Numbered from the stretch's first letter, positions 33,988 to 42,419 are shown. The stretch is 64,000 bases of DNA from Cupriavidus consociatus (GCF_017814975.1 NZ_JAGIQA010000016.1:114876-178875); one strand, 5' to 3'. Program-made: numbers and translations. Notes: generated from the sequence alone by a model not told the origin.

Positions 33988-34818
33988 TTAACGCTTGTGG
34001 CGCTTCTGGACGATCATGCTGTCCGTGCGCTTGTTGCTACGGGTACGGTAACCCTTGGCCGGGGTACCCCACGGCGAAACCGGATCACGACCAGCAGCAG
34101 TCTTGCCTTCACCACCACCGTGCGGGTGATCCACCGGGTTCATCACGACACCACGCACCGTCGGGCGGATACCGCGCCAGCGGGTAGCACCGGCCTTGCC
34201 GATGACGCGCAGGCTGTGCTCTTCGTTGCCCACTTCACCGATGGTGGCGCGGCATTCGATGTGCACGCGGCGAACTTCACCCGAGCGCAGGCGAACCTGG
34301 GCGTACAGGCCTTCACGAGCCAGCAGCACGGCGGAACCGCCGGCGGCACGCGCGATCTGGGCGCCCTTGCCCGGCAGCATTTCCACGTTGTTGATCGTGG
34401 TACCGACCGGAATGTTGCGGATCGGCAGGTTGTTGCCAGCCTTGATCGGCGCTTCCGAGCCATTCAGCAGCGATTGGCCGGCAACCATGCCCTTGGTGGC
34501 GATGATGTAGCGGCGCTCGCCGTCGGCGAACACGACCAGCGCGATGTTGGCGCTGCGGTTCGGATCGTATTCCAGGCGCTCGACCTTGGCGGGGATGCCG
34601 TCCTTGTCGTTGCGCTTGAAGTCGACCACGCGGTAGTGGTGCTTATGACCACCGCCCTTGTGGCGGGTGGTGATATGACCATTGTTGTTACGGCCCGACT
34701 TCTGGAATTGCTTTTCCAGCAGCGGAGCGTGCGGGGCGCCCTTGTGAAGGTCCTTGTTGACCACCTTCACCATCGAGCGACGACCCGGGGAAGTCGGCTT
34801 GGTCTTGACGAGTGCCAT
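33988..34818 (-). CDS. rplB: 50S ribosomal protein L2
   Basis: L2 (276 aa) is needed for subunit association and peptidyl-transferase centre formation. Two RNA-binding beta domains are followed by the conserved loop VMNPVDHPHGGGEGK, containing the histidine studied as functionally important in L2. The end KGYRTRSNKRTDSMIVQKR is typical. It lies 2 nt after rplW. Confidence 0.98.
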   Translation of the reverse strand: MALVKTKPTSPGRRSMVKVVNKDLHKGAPHAPLLEKQFQKSGRNNNGHITTRHKGGGHKHHYRVVDFKRNDKDGIPAKVERLEYDPNRSANIALVVFADGERRYIIATKGMVAGQSLLNGSEAPIKAGNNLPIRNIPVGTTINNVEMLPGKGAQIARAAGGSAVLLAREGLYAQVRLRSGEVRRVHIECRATIGEVGNEEHSLRVIGKAGATRWRGIRPTVRGVVMNPVDHPHGGGEGKTAAGRDPVSPWGTPAKGYRTRSNKRTDSMIVQKRHKR

Positions 34819-34820
34819 GA

Positions 34821-35135
34821 TTACTTGGCCTCCGCTTCAAAATTGATTTCCTGACCCGGCTTCAGCGACACGTAAGCTTTCTTCACGTGGTTGCGACGGC
34901 CCATGAAACGGCCGAAGCGCTTCTGCTTGCCCTTCTGGTTCAGGATCTGAACGGACTGCACCTCGACCTTGAACAGCAGCTCGACGGCGGCCTTCACTTC
35001 TGCCTTGTTGGCATCGCGGGCGACTTCGAACACGACCTGTTCATTCTTGTCGGCGACCAGGGTTGCCTTTTCGGAAACCACCGGCGCGAGCAGCACCTGC
35101 ATCAAACGATGATCGTTCTTGGCTACTTGCGTCAT
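34821..35135 (-). CDS. rplW: 50S ribosomal protein L23
   Basis: L23 (104 aa) is the main ribosomal docking site for trigger factor and SRP at the tunnel exit. Conserved elements: [12 protein letters not shown], the [20 protein letters not shown] helix, and the tunnel-reaching hairpin [20 protein letters not shown]. Its start overlaps the rplD stop by 4 nt. Confidence 0.98.
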
Positions 35136-35752
35136 TTCAGCAACTCCTCGATCTGCGCGACAGCCGCCTTGGTCACCAGCACCTTCTTGTAGTGCACGAG
35201 CGACAGCGGGTCAGCCTGGCGCGGCTCGACAACTGCCACGTGCGGCAGGTTGCGCGAAGCCAGGTAGAGGTTTTCGTCGAGGCTGTCGGTGATGATCAGC
35301 ACCGAGTCCAGGCCCATGGCCTTGAACTTGTCGGCCAAGAGCTTGGTCTTGGGCGCGTCGACGGTGAAACCGTCCACCACATTGATACGGCCTTCACGTG
35401 CGAGCTGCGAATAAATCGAGCGCATGCCGGCACGGAACATCTTCTTGTTGACCTTCTGGCTGAAGTTCTCTTCCGGCGAATTCGGGAAGATTCGGCCGCC
35501 CCCGCGCCACAGCGGCGACGAGGACATACCGGCACGGGCGCGACCCGTACCCTTCTGGCGCCACGGCTTCTTGGTCGTGTGCTTGACCTCTTCACGGTCC
35601 TTCTGCTTACGGTTACCGCTGCGAGCGTTGGCCTGGTAAGCGACGACGATCTGGTGAACGAGGGCTTCGTTGTAGTCACGGCCGAACACTTCGGGCGAAG
35701 CGGCAACGCCCGCGCCGATCTGGCCATTGTCCTGGAGGAGCTTGAGTTCCAT
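35132..35752 (-). CDS. rplD: 50S ribosomal protein L4
   Basis: L4 (206 aa) lines the peptide tunnel; in E. coli it also represses the S10 operon through the rpsJ leader. The tunnel loop [20 protein letters not shown] followed by WRGGGRIFP is intact. Because rpsJ is transcriptionally separated here, any L4 autoregulation would have to act on the rplC leader instead. Confidence 0.98.
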
Positions 35753-35764
35753 TACATGCGCTCC

Positions 35765-36415
35765 TTAAGCTTTGGCTTTGGCCTTGACGGCCGGGGTAAC
35801 GATGACCTTGCCGTTCTTGGAGCCAGGGATGGCGCCCTTGACCAGCAGCAGCTTGCGCTCTGCGTCGATCTTGGCGATCTCCAGGTTCTGCACGGTGCGG
35901 GTGACATCGCCCAGGTGACCGGTCATGCGCTTGCCCGGGAACACGCGGCCCGGATCCTGCGCCATACCGATCGAGCCCGGCACGTTGTGCGAGCGCGAGT
36001 TACCGTGGGTGGCACGGCCGGAGGCGAAGTGATAGCGCTTGATGGTACCGGCGTAGCCCTTACCGATGGTCACGCCCTGCACGTCGATCTTCTGACCGAC
36101 TTCGAACAGGTCGACCGACAGCGAACCGCCAGCTTGCAGTTCGGCAGCCTTGGCTGCATCGATACGGAATTCGCGGATGATTTCGCCGGCTTCCACGCCG
36201 GCTTTGGCGAGGTGACCCGCCAGCGGCTTGGTGACGCGGCTTGCGCGTCGTGCGCCGAAGGTGACTTGAACCGCGGTGTAACCGTCGGTCTCGTCCGTCT
36301 TGATTTGCGTCACGCGGTTGTCGCCGACCTCGACCACGGTCACGGGAATCGCTTCACCGTCGTCCGTGAAAATACGGGTCATGCCAACCTTGCGACCTAC
36401 AAGGCCAAGGCTCAT
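35765..36415 (-). CDS. rplC: 50S ribosomal protein L3
   Basis: L3 (216 aa) reaches the peptidyl-transferase centre and starts 50S assembly. The segment SIGMAQDPGRVFPGKRMTGH contains the Gln that is methylated in other bacteria. ATG 36415 starts the conserved MSLGLVGRKVGMTRIF and has GGAG 6 nt upstream; an ATG four codons earlier lacks support. It is now the first gene of the truncated S10 operon, transcribed from its own promoter at 36563-36591. Confidence 0.98.
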   Translation of the reverse strand: MSLGLVGRKVGMTRIFTDDGEAIPVTVVEVGDNRVTQIKTDETDGYTAVQVTFGARRASRVTKPLAGHLAKAGVEAGEIIREFRIDAAKAAELQAGGSLSVDLFEVGQKIDVQGVTIGKGYAGTIKRYHFASGRATHGNSRSHNVPGSIGMAQDPGRVFPGKRMTGHLGDVTRTVQNLEIAKIDAERKLLLVKGAIPGSKNGKVIVTPAVKAKAKA

Positions 36416-36536
36416 GGTTTGCTCCATTCCCAGCTGCGATTGGCCGGGGCTGATTGATACACGAAAACTGTGTTTGCGCATCTGCGCGGATGGGCTGCGC
36501 TAAAGAGGACTGCGCCTGGCCAAAACGGCCAACCCA

Positions 36537-36556
36537 CTACCCGGAGACACGGGTAG
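36537..36556 (-). other. Leader hairpin at the 5' end of the rplC transcript
   Basis: A perfect 7-bp inverted repeat CTACCCG (36537-36543) and CGGGTAG (36550-36556) with a 6-nt loop lies at the expected 5' end of the rplC mRNA. It could stabilise the transcript or take part in autoregulation. Confidence 0.45.
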
Positions 36557-36562
36557 CCTTAC

Positions 36563-36591
36563 ACTATAACCTCTCCCTGAGGAAAGGGCAA
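36563..36591 (-). promoter_or_regulatory. Promoter restarting the S10 operon at rplC
   Basis: On the minus strand TTGCCC (36591-36586) and TATAGT (36568-36563) are separated by exactly 17 nt. It lies between the inserted catabolic genes and rplC, about 150 nt before the rplC start. It explains how the ribosomal genes are expressed independently of rpsJ and of the catabolic module. Confidence 0.75.
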
Positions 36592-36702
36592 TAAGCAATT
36601 GCGATTTGCCGGGGGGTGTTGTCAGCCGGATGCACGCCGATGTGCGCAAAAGCTGGCACGAACGCGGCGCGGCGGGCGTCAGGCGCCGCACCGGCAAGCA
36701 GG

Positions 36703-37203
36703 TCACGCTGCGACGCGCACGAAGCCGCCGCTGTAGAAGACCAGCGGCTCGCCCTCTTGCGCCGAGATGGACTCCACCGCGCCCACGATCAGCAGGTGGT
36801 CGCCCACGGGATCGGCACGCTCGACGCGGCACGCGAGCGTGGCGAGCGCGTCATCAAGGTAGGGCACGCCCTGGACGCAGCGCGTATGGCGCACGCCGGC
36901 GAACTTGTCCGCCGCGGGGGTGGCGAAGCGGCGCGCCAGATCGCCGTGCCCTGCGCGCAGGATGCTGACACCAAAGGGCCGGCCCGGCTCGAACAGCCCG
37001 GCGTTGGGCGAGTGCGACGCCAGGCTCCACAGGATCAGCGGCGGCGCCAGCGACAGCGACGCGAACGAGTTGACGGTGATGCCGACCGGCCGCTGCTGCG
37101 CCGTACAGGCACCGATGACCGCCACGCCGGTCGCGTAGCGGCCGCAAACCCGGCGCAGTTCGCGCGAATCAAGCAGGGGCGCGGCATGACTGGTGGTGTC
37201 CAT
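36703..37203 (-). CDS. Flavin reductase (StyB/HpaC type), partner of the adjacent monooxygenase
   Basis: A 166-aa NAD(P)H:flavin oxidoreductase of the flavin-reductase-like family. It would supply reduced FAD to the StyA-like monooxygenase encoded 1 nt upstream. Family features are GRYATGVAVIGA, the flavin-contacting VNSFASLSLAPPLILWSL, and the GDH motif in PVGDHLLIVGAVE. Length and order match StyB and the reductases of two-component indole oxygenases. It is the last gene of the inserted module. Confidence 0.9.
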   Translation of the reverse strand: MDTTSHAAPLLDSRELRRVCGRYATGVAVIGACTAQQRPVGITVNSFASLSLAPPLILWSLASHSPNAGLFEPGRPFGVSILRAGHGDLARRFATPAADKFAGVRHTRCVQGVPYLDDALATLACRVERADPVGDHLLIVGAVESISAQEGEPLVFYSGGFVRVAA

Positions 37204-37204
37204 G

Positions 37205-38446
37205 TCAGGCAGCTTGTGGCAGATGGTTGTCGATCAGCTGGTGGCAAGCCTGCGGCTCCATCCACCAAGGGAAGTAGTCCGGCGGATTGTCGAAGCCGTT
37301 GGCGATGCGCGCCGCCAGTGCCGGCGCCTGCCCCGCCGCGCCCAGCAGCGCCAGGATATGGGGCGGCGGCGGCGTCAGCAGGGAGTTGGTCCACGCCACG
37401 ACATCGCCGGCGTAGTGCCAGTAGCGGGCGAAGGTCTGCTCCATCCAGTCACGGTCGAACGGCCGCTCGCCATGATCGAGGATGGCGTCCAGGTAGACCT
37501 TGCAGCATTTGGCTGCATTGTTCGAGCCTTGCCCGGTGATCGGGTCGTTGACGACCACGGCATCGGCCATGCCGAGTACCAGCCGGCCCGAAGGCAGCGT
37601 CAGCACCGGCTTGCGCACCGTCGGCGCGAAGCGGCCCGACAGGATGCCGTTGTCGTCGGTCAGCGCCACGTGCTCGCAGCGCCCGGCTTCCCACGGCGCA
37701 TAGGTGCGCAGGATGCGCAGGCTTTCCGCGAGGTGCTGCTCGGGCGTGCGCGCCTCGGCCCAGCGATCCATCGGACCGCCAGGAATGCCCTCGAACACCA
37801 TGATCTCGCACGGCCCCGACAGCGTCAGCGCCGGGAAAACGAAGTATTCGCCGACGCCCGGGATCAGGTTGAAGCAAACCCGCGAGAACGGCTCGCGCGG
37901 CACCATGCCGGTCACGTAGGTCAGCGCCAGCGCGCGTTGCGGCTTGTCGAACGGGCTGCGCTGCGCATCGCGCTCGAAGCGGCTGACAACCTCGCCCTTG
38001 CCCGCGGCCAGCAGCACCAGGTCGTGCTCGCGCGTCAGGTCTTCCAGCTCGTCCACGCCGACATCGACGATGCGCAGGTCGCCGCCGCGCGCGGCAAAGG
38101 CTTCCATCCACGCCGGCATCTTCAGCCGCTGGTCGACCGCCTGCGCCGGCCGGTCCAGCGGCGCGGCCCAGTCGATGACTTTCGCGCCGGGCTGCTCGGG
38201 GTGCGGCACGGCCAGGCCGATGCGCTCGACCGGCGGGCAGGTGTCGTCCCACCAGTTGAGGCCGAGGTCTCGCTCGGTCTGCAAGGCGCGGTCGAACATG
38301 CACTGGCTCGACATGACCTTGCCGGCGCGGACTTGTTCGGGTGTGCGGTTGGACAGCAGCGTGACCTGGTAGCCGGCCGCCTGCAGCCCGAGGGCCATTT
38401 GCAGGCCGGACTGCCCGGCCCCGACGATGGCGATGCGTTGGCGCAT
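37205..38446 (-). CDS. StyA-like FAD-dependent monooxygenase (styrene/indole monooxygenase family)
   Basis: A 413-aa group E flavoprotein monooxygenase, about the size of StyA. The N-terminal Rossmann motif IVGAGQSGLQ is at residues 7-16. The FAD-binding C-terminal motif NDPITGQGSNNA is present, as are the family's SPFDKPQRALAL and AWTNSLLTPPPPHILALL segments. Such enzymes epoxidise styrene or oxidise indole using FADH2 from a separate reductase. The neighbouring SDR and DLH/SnoaL-like genes match indole-to-anthranilate clusters (iif/ind) better than styrene clusters, which carry an isomerase and an aldehyde dehydrogenase. Substrate is inferred from context. Confidence 0.88.
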   Translation of the reverse strand: MRQRIAIVGAGQSGLQMALGLQAAGYQVTLLSNRTPEQVRAGKVMSSQCMFDRALQTERDLGLNWWDDTCPPVERIGLAVPHPEQPGAKVIDWAAPLDRPAQAVDQRLKMPAWMEAFAARGGDLRIVDVGVDELEDLTREHDLVLLAAGKGEVVSRFERDAQRSPFDKPQRALALTYVTGMVPREPFSRVCFNLIPGVGEYFVFPALTLSGPCEIMVFEGIPGGPMDRWAEARTPEQHLAESLRILRTYAPWEAGRCEHVALTDDNGILSGRFAPTVRKPVLTLPSGRLVLGMADAVVVNDPITGQGSNNAAKCCKVYLDAILDHGERPFDRDWMEQTFARYWHYAGDVVAWTNSLLTPPPPHILALLGAAGQAPALAARIANGFDNPPDYFPWWMEPQACHQLIDNHLPQAA

Positions 38447-38479
38447 GATGTTGTCTCCTGGTTGGATGCGGGGATGGCG

Positions 38480-39268
38480 TCAGCCGGCCAGCTTGCCGAT
38501 GGCCGGAACGTTCTGCTCCGGCCCCATGGCGCTGTAGCCACCGTCGACGGCATAATCCGCGCCGGTGACGAAGCTGGCATGGTCAGAACACAGGAACAGC
38601 ACTACCTGTGCAACCTCGTCGGGCTCGCCAACGCGGCCCAGCAGGTGGAATGGCGCGGCGACGGCATCGGTACGGGCGCGGTTGCCGCCGCTGACTTCGT
38701 CCATCAGCCGGCACCAGGTCCAGCCCGGCGAAACCGAGTTCACGCGGATGCGGTCGGGTGCCAGGTCCATCGCCATGCTGCGCGTCAGCTGCGCGATGGC
38801 GGCCTTCGATACCGGATAGAGCCAGCGCCCGCTCTGCGCGACGTTGGCCGAAATGCTGGTGAAATTGACGATGGCACCGCCGCCGCGCGTGCGCATCTGC
38901 GGCTGCACCGCCTGCGCCAGCATCACGCCGGACACGACGTTGACGTCGAGCGCCGCCAGCCAGTCGGCACGGCCGGAGCGGAAGCCGTCGTCGAGATAGG
39001 TGCAGGCCAGGTTGACCAGGAAGTCCACGCCGCCAAAGCGCTGCGCGACCTGGCTGACCGCATCGCGGACCTGCTGGTCCTGGGTGATGTCGGCCGCGAT
39101 GAAAAGTGCGTCCTTGCCCAGCGCCGCGGCGACCCGCTCGCCGTTGGCGGCATCGATATCGAAGATCGCCACGCGCGCACCGGCCTCGACGAAGGCCCGT
39201 GCCACCCCCGCGCCGATCAACGTGGCGCCGCCGGTGACGATGGCCACCTTGTCCTGCAATCCCTTCAT
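38480..39268 (-). CDS. Short-chain dehydrogenase/reductase, possible dihydrodiol dehydrogenase
   Basis: A 262-aa classical SDR. The cofactor motif TGGATLIGAG is at residues 12-21 and FDID after beta-2 suggests NAD preference. The usual NNAG reads NLAC. The catalytic Ser and YPVSK are in place and the C-terminal AxYAVDGGY is typical. ATG 39268 has AAGGAG 7 nt upstream; an in-frame ATG at 39289 would add seven residues. In iif-type clusters an SDR oxidises indole-2,3-dihydrodiol; the same role is plausible here but inferred. Confidence 0.88.
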   Translation of the reverse strand: MKGLQDKVAIVTGGATLIGAGVARAFVEAGARVAIFDIDAANGERVAAALGKDALFIAADITQDQQVRDAVSQVAQRFGGVDFLVNLACTYLDDGFRSGRADWLAALDVNVVSGVMLAQAVQPQMRTRGGGAIVNFTSISANVAQSGRWLYPVSKAAIAQLTRSMAMDLAPDRIRVNSVSPGWTWCRLMDEVSGGNRARTDAVAAPFHLLGRVGEPDEVAQVVLFLCSDHASFVTGADYAVDGGYSAMGPEQNVPAIGKLAG

Positions 39269-39375
39269 GGTTGTCTCCTTGTTTGCCATCCGTGTCCGCG
39301 TCCGGGCGGGCCTCTGCGGGCCCGCTCCGGATCAATGCTGCAATGATCGCTACCTGACTTCACCACCTGACTTCG

Positions 39376-40605
39376 CTATTTGCCTTCGCTCTCCTGCCAG
39401 CGCGCCATCAGGGTGTTCGACGGCAAGGTTTCATCCAGCAGCTTGCGCGCCGTCTCCACGCCCGCCACCGGCAGACCTGACGGATCGAGCTTGCCGATCT
39501 GCACCAGCACGCTGGCCTGGTCCCAGTAGATATGCTCGTGATAGAGCTTGTCGCCACGGAATTTGACGACGGCGATCAGCGGGATCTCCACGCGCTTGCC
39601 GGTGGGCGGCACGCCCGGCAGCATCCAGTCGATCTCGCAGGTATGCGTGAAGCAGAACAGTAGTTCGTCGACGATCTGCGTGGCGCCGATCGTTCGCGAC
39701 AGCGGAATCAGCGTGGTATCGGGCGGATTGCTGTGGACAAAGTGGTTCTGGTAGAAGCGCCGCAGCTGCGCGTAGCCGACACCGCCAGTCATGGTCGGGA
39801 TATGGTTCACATAGGGTTGCGGCACCATCGTCGCCATGGTGGCATCGACGTCGCGCGCGGCGAATTCATATTCGCAATGCTTGTCCCACAGCGCGGAGAA
39901 ATCGTAATGTGGTCCCATCTCGCGGCGCAGCGCGGCAATCGCGCGCTGGTGCGCCATCAGCGCGGACGGCTTGTCGAAGTGCTCGCCGCCGGCGCGCGCA
40001 AAGGCATGATCAACGCCTGGGTAGACATAGATCTCGATATTGGCGCGCCCGGCCAGGGCTTTGCGGATCGCGGCCTGGGCCTGCGGCGGGCAGAAGCCGT
40101 CCCTCTCGGCGATATGCAGCACCAGGCGGCCCTGCACTTGTGCGGCTTCGCCCAGCGCGTGCTCGATACCCACGCCATAATAGGCCACCGCGCAGGCCAC
40201 GTCCGGCAGCCGGCACGCCGCCAGGTAAGCCAGCTTGCCACCCAGGCAGAAGCCCAGCACGCCGGTCTGGCCGACGCATTCCGGGCGCGCCCGCAGCGTC
40301 TCCAGCGCCGCGCCCACGTCCTGCACGCCCTTGGCTTCGTCGAACTGCTGATAGAGCCCGAGCGCGCGCTGGAAATCCTCGCCGCGATCGGTCAGCTCGA
40401 TGCCGGGCGCGAGGCGCCAGAAGAGGTCCGGAACCAGCACCGTGTAACCCTCTTCGGCGTAATAGTCGGCGACCTGCCGCATGGTGGCATTGACGCCGAA
40501 GATCTCCTGGCACAGCACGATTCCGGGGCCCTTGCCTGTCGCCGGAACAGCGAGGTAGCCGCTGAAACTGCCTTCGGGGGTCTGGATCTGGATGGTCTGG
40601 CCCAT
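39376..40605 (-). CDS. Dienelactone hydrolase-like domain fused to a SnoaL/NTF2-like domain
   Basis: A 409-aa two-domain protein. Residues 1 to about 232 are a dienelactone-hydrolase fold with nucleophile Cys120 (GFCLGG), Asp169 (ERDGF) and His200 (VDHAFAR), so the triad is intact. Residues from about 235 to 409 look like a SnoaL-like/NTF2 domain (HCEYEFAARDVDATMATM, NHIPTMTGGVG). In the iif indole pathway a protein acting last makes anthranilate from 3-hydroxyindolin-2-one without a cofactor; I think this is its counterpart, from context and memory only. ATG 40605 has AAGGAG upstream. It is the first gene of the four-gene minus-strand unit. Confidence 0.82.
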   Translation of the reverse strand: MGQTIQIQTPEGSFSGYLAVPATGKGPGIVLCQEIFGVNATMRQVADYYAEEGYTVLVPDLFWRLAPGIELTDRGEDFQRALGLYQQFDEAKGVQDVGAALETLRARPECVGQTGVLGFCLGGKLAYLAACRLPDVACAVAYYGVGIEHALGEAAQVQGRLVLHIAERDGFCPPQAQAAIRKALAGRANIEIYVYPGVDHAFARAGGEHFDKPSALMAHQRAIAALRREMGPHYDFSALWDKHCEYEFAARDVDATMATMVPQPYVNHIPTMTGGVGYAQLRRFYQNHFVHSNPPDTTLIPLSRTIGATQIVDELLFCFTHTCEIDWMLPGVPPTGKRVEIPLIAVVKFRGDKLYHEHIYWDQASVLVQIGKLDPSGLPVAGVETARKLLDETLPSNTLMARWQESEGK

Positions 40606-40925
40606 GGCCTGGTCTCCTTGTCGTAGTTTTCTTGACGGTGTCCGCTGGCGCCGCGTGCTGGCTCCATGATGGTGGCTCCGCACCGCAGCAAACTAGCCGC
40701 CCGCTGCAGCGGCTATCCGATTAGTGCAGGAAACTGCGAACCCGGTCAACGCTGCATCTCTGACGGCAAGGGCATCCGGTATAGTGGATCGCGTGGAAAA
40801 CCGCGAGCCGGCGGGCGTGCCGGCCACGTCCCCGGACCATGCGGCGCGCACGGCGCCAGGGCTCCGCCGGCACCCGCTGGCGGCCATGCCCGGCAGCACC
40901 GCGGCCACGCCAGAGGAGCGAGACA
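40606..40925. promoter_or_regulatory. Divergent control region of the inserted module
   Basis: This 320-nt gap separates the DLH/SnoaL gene (minus) from the AraC-family gene (plus). On the plus strand TATAGT at 40780-40785 is a candidate -10 for the regulator, with no clear -35. A perfect 12-bp palindrome CCGCTGCAGCGG lies at 40701-40712 and could be an operator. No convincing minus-strand promoter hexamers were found, which would fit activator dependence. Confidence 0.4.
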
Positions 40926-41945
40926 ATGCAGCTGCCCCCCGCCGCCACGGCGGTCCCGTCCCAGGGCCCGCTGGCGAGCGCCCTGCTCGGCGATCCCGCC
41001 CGGTGCGTGTTCGCCTCCACCGACTTGGCCGAGACACGCGCCGCCGTCGGCCGTCTATTCAAGCCGCACGGGCTCGACGTGCGGGGCACGCGGCTGCAGG
41101 CGCGCATGCACCATGCGCCGCTTGGCGCGGTCTCTTTCAACCGCCTCGCCTACGGCGCCGACGTCACCATCGATCCCGGTCCGCTCGGCGACTTCCTGCT
41201 GGTGCAGATGCCGCTGTCAGGGCAGGCCGACATCCGCTGTGGCGACCAGCACATCGTCTCGACCCCTGACTGCGCTTCGGTACTGACGCCCAGCGATCCG
41301 CTGGTCATGCGCTGGAGCGCAGACAGCGACCAGCTGATCGTACGCATCGAACGCAGCGCGCTGGAACGCGTCTGCGCCGCGCACCTGGGCCGGCGCCCCG
41401 CGCGCCCGCTGCGCTTCGCGCTCGGCATGGCCTGGCGCTCGGGCGCCTGGCATGAGCTGGTGCGCTACCTCGCGGCAATGCTCGAGAGCGCGCCCGAGAC
41501 CACGCGCCATCCGCTTACCGCCTGCCAGCTCGAGCAGCTGGTCATCGGCACCCTGCTGACATGGCAGCCGCACAACCTGTCGGACGCGCTGCGCGAGCAT
41601 GGCAAGCCGTTGGCACCGCGCCATGTCAAGGTGGTGGAAGAGTACATTCATGCCAACGCCGATGCGGCGCTGACCCCGGCCTTGCTGGCGGAGGTCGCCG
41701 GTGTCAGCGTGCGCAGCCTGTTCGCCGGCTTCCGCGAGCATCGCGGTACCGGACCGATGGCCTACCTGCGCACCGTGCGGCTTGAGCGGGTGCGGCACGA
41801 CCTGCTGAACGATGCATCGGTGGCATCGGTCGGCGCCGCGGCATTGCGCTGGGGCTTTTCGCACCTGGGGCGCTTCAGTGCGGAGTATCGGCGCGCGTTC
41901 GGGGAGTGCCCGGCGCAGACGCTGCGGCGGCGCGGTGCGGGTTAG
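40926..41945 (+). CDS. AraC-family transcriptional regulator of the inserted module
   Basis: A 339-aa regulator. The N-terminal ~215 residues resemble the AraC-binding-like sensor domain found in XylS/FeaR-type proteins. The C-terminal ~100 residues contain two helix-turn-helix motifs (ALLAEVAGVSVRSLFAGF and VASVGAAALRWGFSHLGRF) and the family signature GPMAYLRTVRLERVR. ATG 40926 has GAGGAG 8 nt upstream. Being divergent from the oxygenase unit, it most likely activates that unit in response to the substrate. It is convergent with rpsJ, sharing the terminator between them. Confidence 0.92.
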   Translation: MQLPPAATAVPSQGPLASALLGDPARCVFASTDLAETRAAVGRLFKPHGLDVRGTRLQARMHHAPLGAVSFNRLAYGADVTIDPGPLGDFLLVQMPLSGQADIRCGDQHIVSTPDCASVLTPSDPLVMRWSADSDQLIVRIERSALERVCAAHLGRRPARPLRFALGMAWRSGAWHELVRYLAAMLESAPETTRHPLTACQLEQLVIGTLLTWQPHNLSDALREHGKPLAPRHVKVVEEYIHANADAALTPALLAEVAGVSVRSLFAGFREHRGTGPMAYLRTVRLERVRHDLLNDASVASVGAAALRWGFSHLGRFSAEYRRAFGECPAQTLRRRGAG

Positions 41946-41973
41946 CCGGCCCTGCACGAGAACGGCCGCCCAA

Positions 41974-42009
41974 AGCAAAACGGCGAACCACATGGTTCGC
42001 CGTTTTGCT
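41974..42009. terminator. Strong bidirectional terminator between the AraC gene and rpsJ
   Basis: A perfect 17-nt inverted repeat (41974-41990 and 41993-42009, core AAAACGGCGAACCA) forms a very stable hairpin with A and T tracts in the stem. It can end the AraC transcript on the plus strand and the str/rpsJ transcript on the minus strand. It thus separates rpsJ from rplC at the transcription level. Confidence 0.9.
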
Positions 42010-42041
42010 GCATCAAGCCGCCTGAGCGGCCCGAAACATAT

Positions 42042-42350
42042 TTACACCTTGATCTCGACGTCCACGCCGGCCGGCAGGTCGAGCTTCATCAGCGCGTCAA
42101 CCGTCTTGTCGGTCGGATCGACGATGTCCATCAGGCGCTGGTGAGTGCGGATCTCGAACTGATCGCGGCTGGTCTTGTTGACGTGCGGCGAACGCAGGAT
42201 GTCGAAGCGCTGGATGCGGGTCGGCAGGGGCACCGGGCCCTTGACGATCGCGCCGGTACGCTTGGCGGTATCCACGATTTCGGCAGCCGACTGGTCGATC
42301 AGGCGATAGTCGAAAGCCTTCAGGCGGATACGGATCTTCTGGTTCTGCAT
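42042..42350 (-). CDS. rpsJ: 30S ribosomal protein S10 (transcription factor NusE)
   Basis: S10 (102 aa) is part of the 30S head and, as NusE, of antitermination complexes with NusB and NusG. The sequence from MQNQKIRIRLKAFDYRLID to DLPAGVDVEIKV is standard. Normally it heads the S10 operon. Here it is the last gene of the str operon, followed by a terminator and the inserted module. A hairpin lies in the 78-nt gap to tuf. Confidence 0.98.
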   Translation of the reverse strand: MQNQKIRIRLKAFDYRLIDQSAAEIVDTAKRTGAIVKGPVPLPTRIQRFDILRSPHVNKTSRDQFEIRTHQRLMDIVDPTDKTVDALMKLDLPAGVDVEIKV

Positions 42351-42395
42351 GATATTTCCTTAAAAGAGCGATTGGGCAACGTGCCCAGTTAAATG

Positions 42396-42419
42396 GGGAC
42401 ATGCCTGCGGGCATGTCCC
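42396..42419 (-). other. Hairpin in the tuf-rpsJ spacer
   Basis: A perfect 10-bp inverted repeat GGGACATGCC/GGCATGTCCC with a 4-nt loop starts 9 nt beyond the tuf stop. On the minus strand it is followed by CATTTAACTGG, not a true T run. It may protect the tuf 3' end or lower read-through into rpsJ. Confidence 0.6.

Noticed and set aside
37205..38446. Classical styrene catabolic operon
   Set aside because: The styrene-oxide isomerase (StyC), phenylacetaldehyde dehydrogenase (StyD) and the StyS/StyR two-component system are absent; the regulator is AraC-type.
36703..41945. The inserted module as a mobile element
   Set aside because: No transposase, integrase, terminal repeats or target duplication were seen. 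It may be an old, fixed insertion.
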